Origin: Gemmatimonadota bacterium
Lineage (GTDB): Bacteria; JBHIER01; G020348925
Direction: 5' to 3'
DNA: 64,000 nucleotides
NCBI GenBank assembly: GCA_020348925.1
Contig: CP070758.1
Coordinates: forward strand, 2,145,408-2,209,407
A program made the translations under genes and the position numbers. Position 1 is the stretch's first letter, and each line of letters begins with the position of its first letter. Below, in pieces: positions 35,608 through 44,429 of this stretch. The notes under the pieces are model-generated. The model made no database searches and had not been told where the DNA came from. It saw nothing but the letters and a program-made list of their open reading frames with translations.

Positions 35608-37947
35608 CTACTTCATCAGCACCATCTTTCTGGTCATAACAGAGTTGTCAGTTTGGAGCCGATAGAAGTAGATGCCACTGGCCATGTCACTTCCATCAAA
35701 GGTCACACTGTGAAAACCGGCTTCCATCTGGCTGTCAACCAGAACCTTCACCTCCTGACCCAGGACGTTGAAGACGCTCAACTTCACTTTGCCTGAGAGA
35801 GGCAAGGCGTACGCAATCGACGTCTCCGGGTTGAAGGGATTGGGATAGTTCTGGGCCAGGCTGTACTCCCCCGGCATCCCTATTTCGGCCTTGACGAGCG
35901 CCATGAACCTGGAGAAATCCTCCGGAGCCATATAGTCAGCCAGGGATTGCAGGAATTTCATAGCTTCCGCAGACACCTCAAGCTTCGCCGCGGCAGGCGG
36001 GCACGTGCCAATACCCAGGACAACGTTGACGATGCCCAGAGCATCCAACACATCCCAGGCCCCGTCTTCGTTGCAGTCCGCAGTCCATATACCGGGAAGA
36101 GTCGTCGGGTCAGGCTCCGTGGCCAGGATAATATTCACGACATGAAGCACATCCAGGATGTCGACAGCGTGATCGAGATTGGCATCGCCCTTCAGCCAGG
36201 GCCGCTTCGCGTTGAAATCCCAGGTCCAGTACTGGGGCGGAGCGATATCTCCAAACTGGGCGTCAACTTGAGATTCCGCCTGACTGTCGTTGATATTCTC
36301 GATGTGGTTGTTCCCGTAACCACCCTCGTTATCACCACCGTTGACGCCGAACTTGAACTCCTGACCGACCACGTCGGAACTGTCCACAAAATATGACTCG
36401 ATACGGGTGTAGATACTGTCGCCGGCTGTCTCGTCCCCGTTGGTCCCGTCATCCACCATCCGCTTGTAGTCCAGGGTCATGAGATGGGCGCCCCAATCGG
36501 AGAACCCCTCGCCGTTGGACCATCCAAACTCCGTCGCCGGCCCGTTCATGGCCACACCATAGGCAATAACATCATCCGGATTGCTGATATCCAGCGATCC
36601 CTGGATGTCGTAGAGGGTACTGCCCACGGCCACCTGGTAGATGGCCGGCCTGACGTCGCAGGTGAAGGTCACCCTCACATCCATGGCAATCACCGACGTG
36701 TTACGGAACAGGGGCATGCGGTGAACGTCATCCTCGCTGTCCACGATATCCTGAATGACGATGTTATTCCCCTCGACAGGATCATACACCCGCCGCTCCG
36801 CCTCACCGGCTGTCAAGCCAGTATAGTAGAAGTTGTAGTATATCTCGCGGTAGTCGATATCATTCACGTTCTTGTAGTACTGGTAGTCCAGGAACTCGCC
36901 GATCGTCGTCATGATGGTGTCCGTGGCCGCGTAGATGTTGGTGAAGCCCTGACGCGTCATCGTCGCCGCATAAACCTCAGACGCCGTCCCGTAGTACCCA
37001 CAGTTGACCACCAGAGGCTGGCCGTGGGCAAAACCATTGTTGGCAATGGCGTTGGACATGTCCGCCTCAAACCGGACGATAACCTCGTCCTCATGGATGG
37101 CGGTCACCGGACGGAGATTGTCGAACCAGAACCAGTGCAGGGTCGTGTCGGCACCGGTCAAGTCAATACGAAGCTGCTGCTGACTGGGATTGTAGACCAT
37201 GTCGCCCCAGTCCTCCTCACAGGGGGCCCCAGCATTGTGCACCACCACCTTGAATTCGATCCCTGCACCAGCGTACGTATCAGGCACATGGATCGCGCCG
37301 CTGTAAAGGAATCGACCCGAATACTGCTGGCTGCCGCCGTTGACATGATCCGGCTCCGGACTGAGCCAGTGGGTGCAGCCCCAGCTGAGCTCGCCGGTCT
37401 GGCCCCAGTCGACGTAGTTGGAGCCCCGGATACCCACCTGATGAGTCGGCGAGAGATCCTCCCAACCCTGCATGTTCACCCGAACCCAGACCGCAAAGGT
37501 GCCTTCCACATCCTCCCAGGGCGTCGCCTCCGGATCACCAGAAAAAGTACCGTACACGAACTGCAGGGGAAGAACCGTGGCATCATCGGGAACGGTCAGT
37601 GTCCTGTTCGGATCGCCTTCCCAGCCCTGGTGTTCCCACTCCGCTCCCCCATAGACAGTGTCGTGGGAGGCGTTGGTGAAAAATTTGTACTGGATATTAC
37701 TTCCTGCGGCGAAGTCCCACGAACCTTCCCAGTAATCCCCGCCGACATTGTGCAGAAAAACCTCGGACGTCCCGTCCCACTCCAAGCCCCCGGCCACACC
37801 ATCATCACCACGCATCTGAACGACGGAGTTCGGTCCCATGGTATCAGGCACCGTGGCCGTATTCCCCACAAACGTAATCTGAACCGCACTGGCGGCCGTA
37901 AAAGCGGCCAACACGGTGAAAACTGCAAACAAAGAAACCTTTCTCAT
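35608..37947 (-). CDS. Starch-binding-like surface protein with dockerin and type IX tail
   Basis: About 779 residues with a signal peptide (MRKVSLFAVFTVLAAFTAASA). An N-terminal beta-sandwich (about 25-130; VQMRGDDGVAGGLEWDG, IQYKFFTNASHDTVYGG) resembles starch-binding modules, followed by a second such region, then a 300-residue domain shared with the next gene upstream, a dockerin pair (about 585-655; GDANLDHAVDILDV, DCNEDGAWDVLDAL) and an 85-residue tail (NYPNPFNPETSIAYALP ... GIYFYRL ... MVLMK) typical of type IX sorting. No catalytic motif was found. A surface glucan-binding role like SusE/SusF is inferred. Start at 37947 follows GAGGGGGA; a longer frame to 38040 has no signal peptide at its front. 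Confidence 0.82.
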   Translation of the reverse strand: MRKVSLFAVFTVLAAFTAASAVQITFVGNTATVPDTMGPNSVVQMRGDDGVAGGLEWDGTSEVFLHNVGGDYWEGSWDFAAGSNIQYKFFTNASHDTVYGGAEWEHQGWEGDPNRTLTVPDDATVLPLQFVYGTFSGDPEATPWEDVEGTFAVWVRVNMQGWEDLSPTHQVGIRGSNYVDWGQTGELSWGCTHWLSPEPDHVNGGSQQYSGRFLYSGAIHVPDTYAGAGIEFKVVVHNAGAPCEEDWGDMVYNPSQQQLRIDLTGADTTLHWFWFDNLRPVTAIHEDEVIVRFEADMSNAIANNGFAHGQPLVVNCGYYGTASEVYAATMTRQGFTNIYAATDTIMTTIGEFLDYQYYKNVNDIDYREIYYNFYYTGLTAGEAERRVYDPVEGNNIVIQDIVDSEDDVHRMPLFRNTSVIAMDVRVTFTCDVRPAIYQVAVGSTLYDIQGSLDISNPDDVIAYGVAMNGPATEFGWSNGEGFSDWGAHLMTLDYKRMVDDGTNGDETAGDSIYTRIESYFVDSSDVVGQEFKFGVNGGDNEGGYGNNHIENINDSQAESQVDAQFGDIAPPQYWTWDFNAKRPWLKGDANLDHAVDILDVLHVVNIILATEPDPTTLPGIWTADCNEDGAWDVLDALGIVNVVLGIGTCPPAAAKLEVSAEAMKFLQSLADYMAPEDFSRFMALVKAEIGMPGEYSLAQNYPNPFNPETSIAYALPLSGKVKLSVFNVLGQEVKVLVDSQMEAGFHSVTFDGSDMASGIYFYRLQTDNSVMTRKMVLMK

Positions 37948-38101
37948 CGCTTTGTCCCCCTCAACATCTGAAGATTGAAAAAATAATTGGATGAACAAAG
38001 AAACCTCACCGTTTTGATCTGTGACCTCACCTCCTTTCACATATAATGTAAACCCTGAGTCTCTATCGCGGCATCACCTCCTTAGCACGTGTTCCTTTCG
38101 C

Positions 38102-39355
38102 TTACTTAAAGAACACCAATTTTTTAAGATCCTTAAAATTTACAGTCTCCAGCTGACACCAATAGACTCCCGACGGCAGGTGGGATGGTGCTTCCCATTC
38201 GAACAGGTACTGGCCGGAGGCCAACTCTCCTTCGAAGAGCGTCTCGATCTCCTGACCCAGGAGATTGTAGATTTTCAAAGACATGTACCCCCCTTCGGAT
38301 AAAGAGAACGGTATCGTGGTGGCCGGATTGAAGGGGTTCGGGTAATTCTGTAAAAGTTGAAACGTTTCGGGCATCATCTCGGAGGGCTGTGGATGAACGG
38401 AGGTCATCTGATGTTCATCGTAATCCCATTCGCTGTAAAAGTTCGGATCGACCTCTCCCCAGGCGAACCGAACCGTCACCTCGGGCTGTGTATCACTGAG
38501 GTTCACCATGTGCAGCGCACCGGAACCGCCCTCATTGTCACCGCCGTTGATACTCATCTTGAAATAATGGCTGATGAGATACTCGGTATTGTTTCCGGGA
38601 TACGACAACCGGATCGTGTAGATGGAGTCTCCGGAAATCATATCGCCGTGAGACCCATCGTCATAGAGTCGAAAGGGGGAAAGTTCGATCCGTCTCCAGA
38701 ATTGCCACTTGCCGGTGGGCGTTCCGTTGATAAAGACACCCAAGCTGTCGATACGATCAGGGTCGGTGATAGGATCGATGGGAAATTCTATCTCCCTGTT
38801 CACAAACTCTTTTCCCGCCGACAAGGCGTAATATGCCGGGCGCATATCGCACTCCCAGACAACGACCACGTCCTGGGAGAGCGTATTCGGATTGGGAAAG
38901 AGGGGCATTCGGTGGGATGTGACGATGCTGGGCTCAAAATCCTCGACGAATACCTCTTCTCCGGCCAAAAGAGCCTTGCGTTTGTATTTGGGCGAACGAA
39001 ATTGAGACCCGTCATAATAGTCGAAGAAGTACTCCTCCTGCTCCTCATCATTAAAAGAGGTCACATAGCGATAGAACAGGGTATCTCCGATAACCGCATC
39101 AATCCGGGCAGAACCTTGATACCGAGAGGTGAAGCCGGAGCGCACAAGTGGAATATCGTACTCCTGGGCGGCAGTGGAATCGTACCCGCACCGGACGTGA
39201 AGGGGCTGTCCGATGATGAAGGAATTATTTTCATTAGCCCGCTGCGTATCGACCTGGAAGGTGATGTCAATCGTATCACCGGAGCTTACGGGCAGCAGGC
39301 AGAATACAAGGACAAGACCTATGGAAATCATTTGAAGACTATGGGGAAGTTTCAT
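38102..39355 (-). CDS. Surface protein with type IX tail, paralogue of the neighbouring starch-binding-like protein
   Basis: About 417 residues with a signal peptide (SLQMISIGLVLVFCLLPVSS). The body (about 25-330) is related to the central domain of the protein encoded next: both have GQPL.V.CGY, an aromatic YY-rich segment, SHRMPLF/VHRMPLF, C D[MV]RPA.Y, D GDSIYT and NGGDNEGG. The tail (about 335-417; NYPNPFNPATTIPFSL, LLGQEIETL, SGVYWCQL) is the type IX sorting/FlgD-like fold. No dockerin and no starch-binding front module, so this is the stripped-down paralogue. Start at 39355 has AAGGAG. Function unknown beyond likely surface binding. Confidence 0.75.
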   Translation of the reverse strand: MKLPHSLQMISIGLVLVFCLLPVSSGDTIDITFQVDTQRANENNSFIIGQPLHVRCGYDSTAAQEYDIPLVRSGFTSRYQGSARIDAVIGDTLFYRYVTSFNDEEQEEYFFDYYDGSQFRSPKYKRKALLAGEEVFVEDFEPSIVTSHRMPLFPNPNTLSQDVVVVWECDMRPAYYALSAGKEFVNREIEFPIDPITDPDRIDSLGVFINGTPTGKWQFWRRIELSPFRLYDDGSHGDMISGDSIYTIRLSYPGNNTEYLISHYFKMSINGGDNEGGSGALHMVNLSDTQPEVTVRFAWGEVDPNFYSEWDYDEHQMTSVHPQPSEMMPETFQLLQNYPNPFNPATTIPFSLSEGGYMSLKIYNLLGQEIETLFEGELASGQYLFEWEAPSHLPSGVYWCQLETVNFKDLKKLVFFK

Positions 39356-39420
39356 CGTTCTCCTTACTCGTGTCTCGTGAGAGATGGTGACATGGTCCTT
39401 ATCAGACTCGATCTCAAGAT

Positions 39421-40473
39421 TCAAAATCCTATTCCGAGAGAAAAAATATGCACGTCCTGAAGGACGTCGTAACTTGTGTAGGCGTAGTCCACGTTCAGGG
39501 ACCAGCCCTGGGCTTTATCGTACAAAAAACCGGCGCCGAAGGTGAGACCCTCGTAGCTGTCCTGTCTGAAGAGTGATTTATATCCTCCCCTGAGGAACAG
39601 AAGATCGTTGATGGCAAATTCGCCGCCGATGTTGAGGGTTTCGGAATTGTCCGTCGGCCTCAGTGCGTCCGCCGTTACGGTGAATCGACGATTTTCGAGA
39701 TTGACGAGATCATAGGCCAGCCCCACCCGAAAGAGTAATGGAAGAGGCCACGAATCGGTCTTGAGCTTGGAGACAATCGTCTCATTGTGTCCTTGAGTCT
39801 CCGGGTCAAGGTCCACCCTCTGCAGCAGATCTTTACCATCGAGCTGCATGTCCGATCCAAAGTTGCAAATACTCATGCCCAACCTCATGTTATTGAAGTC
39901 AGTTATAAATAACAGACCGACGTCGAAGGCGATACCGCTGGCGGTTTCGTTCCAGACCCTCTGCTGTATAAATTTCCACGTACCGCCGATGGAGAAGGCG
40001 GATGTCAGATTTCTTGCGTAGGACAGGCCTACTGCCAGATCGTACGCCCCCCACTCTTCACCGGTGTCCTCCTCATAAACATAGGTAACGCGTTCTTGGC
40101 CGTAATCGAGCTGGGTGAAGCTGACCCCCATCGTGCCCAGATTTCCCATATTCAACATGAGGCCGGCCCAGTTAAAATCCGTCCCCAGGAACCATTCGGC
40201 ATGAGACACCATGAATTGCGATCGTCCCACTTCGAACTGGGAGAGCCCCACTCTGGAGAGTGCCCCGGGGTTCCAGTAGAGACAGCTGGCGTCATAGTGG
40301 GCCGCCACGCCCGCCCCTCCCATGGCCGCCGCTCTCGGTCCGACACCGATACCCAAAAACGGCGCTGCCGTTGTCCCGACTTTTTTCTGTGCCTGTGCGA
40401 AGCCGAAACAGAGAAGGAGACACAAAACCGCCGTAGATGCAACTGTTACTGCTCTCACTTTTCCAGTTTTCAT
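39421..40473 (-). CDS. PorV/PorQ-family outer-membrane protein
   Basis: A 350-residue exported protein (signal AVTVASTAVLCLLLCFGFAQA). The mature start KKVGTTAAPFLGIGVGPRAAAMGGAGVA, followed by alternating beta strands ending in an aromatic-rich C-terminus (SYDVLQDVHIFSLGIGF), is the pattern of the PorV/PorQ (UPF0164) family, beta-barrels related to FadL. In type IX systems PorV hands tail-bearing cargo to the sortase. Located among tail-bearing surface proteins, it could serve this locus, but family members also occur as general porins. Start at 40473 has GGAGTGACC upstream. Confidence 0.85.
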   Translation of the reverse strand: MKTGKVRAVTVASTAVLCLLLCFGFAQAQKKVGTTAAPFLGIGVGPRAAAMGGAGVAAHYDASCLYWNPGALSRVGLSQFEVGRSQFMVSHAEWFLGTDFNWAGLMLNMGNLGTMGVSFTQLDYGQERVTYVYEEDTGEEWGAYDLAVGLSYARNLTSAFSIGGTWKFIQQRVWNETASGIAFDVGLLFITDFNNMRLGMSICNFGSDMQLDGKDLLQRVDLDPETQGHNETIVSKLKTDSWPLPLLFRVGLAYDLVNLENRRFTVTADALRPTDNSETLNIGGEFAINDLLFLRGGYKSLFRQDSYEGLTFGAGFLYDKAQGWSLNVDYAYTSYDVLQDVHIFSLGIGF

Positions 40474-40489
40474 AGGTCACTCCGTTTTT

Positions 40490-43400
40490 TCACTTGATAA
40501 TGGCAATTTTGCCCCTTTTGGTTCCTACTTTGGACTCCACGACGTAGAAGTAAACGCCATAGGCAATATCGAGATTTTCCTTTGTCTTGAGATCCCAAGA
40601 AACGGTCCCATCGTAGATATTATTATCATGATACAATGTTTTGACATGCTCTCCCCTGCTTGTAAAAATATAGATCGTCGCTCCTTTCGGGAGATGTCGA
40701 AACTCGATGAGCCGGGTTCCACGCCCGCTGGTGATCCCAGGAGGCAGCGGAGGCTCGTGAGAGGTCCCGACGACGTAAGGATTCGGGACGACCCTGATGG
40801 CATCCAGCTCCTCTTGCGCCTCTTCTTCTTCATACGATGGCGTCTCTGTGGTAAATTCGAAAACATCGCCGCGTCGGAAGGGTTTCAACATGCTCAATGT
40901 ATACGTGTCCCCATCCCCGTAGGTGTACGTTGTTCCCGCTCCACTGACAAAGGTTAGGTCCCATGTGAGTATGAGAGAATCATTCGGTCCCGGCTCGACA
41001 AGGATGACCTCGTCTTGATGAGAGAGCATTTGATTCATATCGATCTCAACCAGGAGAAAATCGACATAGCGCTCATCGGTCATGTTGTACACTCTGAAGT
41101 TCACGGGGGTGGGCGGGGGGAGCCAATTGGGAGGGATGCCCCCAATTTCATTGGTGGTCGTATCGACGATATCGTCTGAGAACTGTATTTGATAGTCACT
41201 GGGGTGGCGCAGGCCTCGAATCAAACCCGAGGGAAACTCACCCTCCGCTACCGTGACATTCACCTGGTAGGCCCTCGTCGGATCCGACCACTTCGACAAG
41301 GTATCTCTCTTATCCACACTCCAATGGTTGTTGAAGTTGAGAGTGAGACCGTCGAATATGTCCGTATCCATGGTCTCATCGACATAAGGGCTGTTCTGAA
41401 TGTTAGGGCTCTTGTAGATAGGATAGTATTGAAAGGAGATCGTGTAATTTTTCCTCTCAAACGGTTCTGGGAATATCCCCCTTTCATCTCCCCGAATTCT
41501 TCCTCTCTCGAGATCAATCCTGTAGTCCTGTTCCGGCACGACGTTTCCCTCATCGTCCCTCACCGTTATCGTACCCTCGATAAGGTGTGCATGTTTGAGC
41601 CGGACGTAGTTCGTGTCATTCGGTACGAACGTTTCCGTTATGCCAGTGGAGTCTCGGACAGAATACGAGGTGGTTATGGGAACCAAGAACTCCTCCGCAT
41701 CGCTCTCATCTAAGTTCGGTTCCCCGGCATCCGGCAGTCCGTTTCCCTGGGACCCGTCCTCATCGATGGTGCTCGCATCGCCGTCCCGGCCCACATCATC
41801 CGTCACGATATCCCAATCGCCGTCATTGTCGATCCCGTCGTTGGATGTGTCGAAGAAATCCAGGATGTACTTGTGGCCGGTCAGCAATGAGTCGTGGAGC
41901 ACCTTGGAATAAACGTCACCCGTCCCCACGATTGATTGGGCCCTGAGCGTATCGGCTCCCGGAGGAGGAACATATCCGATCACTTCGGCTCGGGGCACGA
42001 CGACAGCCGTATTCTGAAAGGTCAATATCTCACCCGTAGACTTGAAATCGATCCGAAAATCGTTTTCAGCGGGCAAAATATCCTTGCCTTCATCGCCCCG
42101 ATCATAGGCAACGAGAGCGTAGTAGTATCTCCGACCGTTTTCCACCAACGAGTCGACGTAGCTGTGCTCGAGTCCGCTGTCATCGCCCAAAAAGTACGTG
42201 TAGCCCCTGGTCTGAGGATACAGTTCCTCACTTGCCCTGAAATAATCCCTTATGCCATTGTCGAGATCAAATTGGGCCAGGGGTGCATATCCTTGCAACG
42301 TCCCATCGGCATCGGTGATCTGAAAGACATCATTGAAGTTATGGTCAGTGGCCCGGTAGATTTTATATCCCTCGAAATCGTGAACCCTGAGCACCGGATC
42401 AAAGGAAGCCTCGGCTCTCCGATCCCAGTACAGGGTGACCTTTCCGTCGCCGGGCACAGCGGTCAGCGTCGGCTTTTCAGGGGCCGGTGGGAAACGATAA
42501 TCACTGTTATAAATATCTTGAACAGTCTCCCGATTCTTCAGGAGATCATCGATATCAACCCCCGGACCGCCGCCCTCACCGTAAACAAGTGCCAGTGAAA
42601 TTCGTTCCGTCTGCCCCGCTCTGAGGGGAAAGTATCCGGAGCCGTATATGAAATCACCATCCTCCCCGCGCTCCGGCTTGTTATTAATTATGGAGCTCGG
42701 GACTTCGAAAAAACCGGGTGCTAACCGATCCCACATCTCCTCGTCATTGCCCATGGCAAACTCTCCGGCCGGTGTAAAGTACTCAAAACTCGTCAACCCG
42801 ATCTGATCGGACTCATCCACGTCCGTCTGATCAAAGTTGGGTTCACCGGCTGTCGGAACGCCATCCCCCTCCCCGAAATCACCCGAACCGATGAGACCGT
42901 CGGCGCCGACATCGTCGAATTCAAAATCCCAATCCCCGTCGTTATCAATACCGTCGTCGCGCCGCTCGTCAATAAGGTCATCAAAGACGCCCAAGCCGGA
43001 GACATAATCGATATAATGTGTCGGCGTGAGCTTATCGATCAGGGTATTGCCCTCCTGATCCCTCCGGATCTGACGATAGTGCAGGAAAAAATTCTCGTCG
43101 ATGAGGCCATCCAGGTCGTTGTCAATGCCGTCGTAAGCATTGGAATTGACATAATCCCTCCTTCTCCCCCCCTCTATCCGATAGAGAACATTTCCTTCAG
43201 CCAGCTTGGTCAGCCCGGGGGAAACGAAAATATCCGCACCGCGCGTGTGAAAGGTGGTGTCGTTCGTGGAAACTGTGACCACCGTTCTCTGAAACGCATC
43301 GTCGATAAGAACGATCTGATCCCCCGCATTGATGAGGGTTGAATCGAAGTCGGAGGCTTCAAAAAGCGGACCGGTGGCCGGTATGGTAGGATGTGAATCC

Positions 43401-44407
43401 GCATCACGGTCATTGTCAATACCATCGAAAGGATTGCCCGGACTCTCTAAAAAGGCGTACCCCACGACACCGACTTCGCCGGTCCACAACGGATTCCTGG
43501 AGGCGTTATCGTCAAAATCGGCCGTATACGTCAGATCGCGCTCAACGTCGAAGAAAGAGTAGTCGTCGTCATACTCGCTGTAATCCTCTGTGGAGGTCAC
43601 CCCGACATAGGTCCCGACGAGCATTCCGAAAACCACCTTGCTGTAATCCGTCGTACTGGTGTTCGTGATCTCATAGAGCCAAAAGATACAATCCTGGGCC
43701 AGAAATTGCCGCCACTGCATGCCCCGAACCTTCACCTCAAGCCCCAAACCGTGTCGATTGGGATCGGTGGCATCGGGTTGAAACGCGACACCCCAGCGAT
43801 TGTTGCCGGCGACGTTGAACTCGTCGTCATTGTTGTCGTCCATGACGAAATAACTCTCCTCCGAGGCCGTCGTCGTCTTCCCGAAATATCCGTTCCAGGA
43901 ATCCACCCAGCCGGGATCTTCGGGATCGTTCCTCTTATCCGGCCACCCTCCCAATTCAGCCGGGGGCCAGGAGTCTGGATCCGAATAGAGTGCGACACTG
44001 ACTTCATTCGGATCGCGATTTGAATTGAAGTATCCCTCCACAGGTTCAAATCCCCACTGCTTACCCGTCGTTGATACCTCCGGCTGGCTGGTCGGCCGTT
44101 GCACCGGGCACACGACAACGGAATGAAAGACCTGGTCGCCCTCGACGATCTCCGCGCCCACCAGGGGGCTGACATCGCCCACGTAACCGTTGTTTTCATA
44201 AATCCACGCCCCCCTACTCCCCGCCGACGTGGGTTGACCTATGACACCCCAGTTCCCGAAGACCGTCTTGACCAGGTTCCCTTTCATTATGGCCGAACTC
44301 CTATATTCCCTCCCGCTCCTTCCGGTCTGACCTGATACGAGTCCAGACGCAACCAACACAACAAGTGAGAGGCTGACAATATGAACCGTTGTTCCTATAC
44401 GTCTCAT
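40490..44407 (-). CDS. Large surface protein with calcium-binding-like acidic repeats
   Basis: A 1305-residue exported protein (signal VHIVSLSLVVLVASGLVSG). It contains several Asp-rich loops of the form DGIDND.D..(D/E) (four places, e.g. DGIDNDLDGLIDE and NDGIDNDGDWD), likely calcium sites, an Fn3-like domain (about 670-760), and a C-terminal beta domain with RVVPNPYVVG, ending GVYFYVVESKVGTKRGKIAIIK, like a type IX tail variant. It lies between the receptor and the PorV-like gene with gaps of 22 and 16 bases. Such proteins are frequent beside PorV-like genes in FCB bacteria, but no function is established. Start at 44407 has AAGGAG. A stretch near residues 1090-1240 resembles one in the EEP-dockerin protein. 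Confidence 0.78.
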   Translation of the reverse strand: MRRIGTTVHIVSLSLVVLVASGLVSGQTGRSGREYRSSAIMKGNLVKTVFGNWGVIGQPTSAGSRGAWIYENNGYVGDVSPLVGAEIVEGDQVFHSVVVCPVQRPTSQPEVSTTGKQWGFEPVEGYFNSNRDPNEVSVALYSDPDSWPPAELGGWPDKRNDPEDPGWVDSWNGYFGKTTTASEESYFVMDDNNDDEFNVAGNNRWGVAFQPDATDPNRHGLGLEVKVRGMQWRQFLAQDCIFWLYEITNTSTTDYSKVVFGMLVGTYVGVTSTEDYSEYDDDYSFFDVERDLTYTADFDDNASRNPLWTGEVGVVGYAFLESPGNPFDGIDNDRDADSHPTIPATGPLFEASDFDSTLINAGDQIVLIDDAFQRTVVTVSTNDTTFHTRGADIFVSPGLTKLAEGNVLYRIEGGRRRDYVNSNAYDGIDNDLDGLIDENFFLHYRQIRRDQEGNTLIDKLTPTHYIDYVSGLGVFDDLIDERRDDGIDNDGDWDFEFDDVGADGLIGSGDFGEGDGVPTAGEPNFDQTDVDESDQIGLTSFEYFTPAGEFAMGNDEEMWDRLAPGFFEVPSSIINNKPERGEDGDFIYGSGYFPLRAGQTERISLALVYGEGGGPGVDIDDLLKNRETVQDIYNSDYRFPPAPEKPTLTAVPGDGKVTLYWDRRAEASFDPVLRVHDFEGYKIYRATDHNFNDVFQITDADGTLQGYAPLAQFDLDNGIRDYFRASEELYPQTRGYTYFLGDDSGLEHSYVDSLVENGRRYYYALVAYDRGDEGKDILPAENDFRIDFKSTGEILTFQNTAVVVPRAEVIGYVPPPGADTLRAQSIVGTGDVYSKVLHDSLLTGHKYILDFFDTSNDGIDNDGDWDIVTDDVGRDGDASTIDEDGSQGNGLPDAGEPNLDESDAEEFLVPITTSYSVRDSTGITETFVPNDTNYVRLKHAHLIEGTITVRDDEGNVVPEQDYRIDLERGRIRGDERGIFPEPFERKNYTISFQYYPIYKSPNIQNSPYVDETMDTDIFDGLTLNFNNHWSVDKRDTLSKWSDPTRAYQVNVTVAEGEFPSGLIRGLRHPSDYQIQFSDDIVDTTTNEIGGIPPNWLPPPTPVNFRVYNMTDERYVDFLLVEIDMNQMLSHQDEVILVEPGPNDSLILTWDLTFVSGAGTTYTYGDGDTYTLSMLKPFRRGDVFEFTTETPSYEEEEAQEELDAIRVVPNPYVVGTSHEPPLPPGITSGRGTRLIEFRHLPKGATIYIFTSRGEHVKTLYHDNNIYDGTVSWDLKTKENLDIAYGVYFYVVESKVGTKRGKIAIIK

Positions 44408-44429
44408 GCGATTCTCCTTAATTTTATCA

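Noticed and set aside
36484-37971. Open frame of 495 codons on the plus strand
   Set aside because: Antisense to the starch-binding-like dockerin protein; mirrors its codon pattern and shows no domain.
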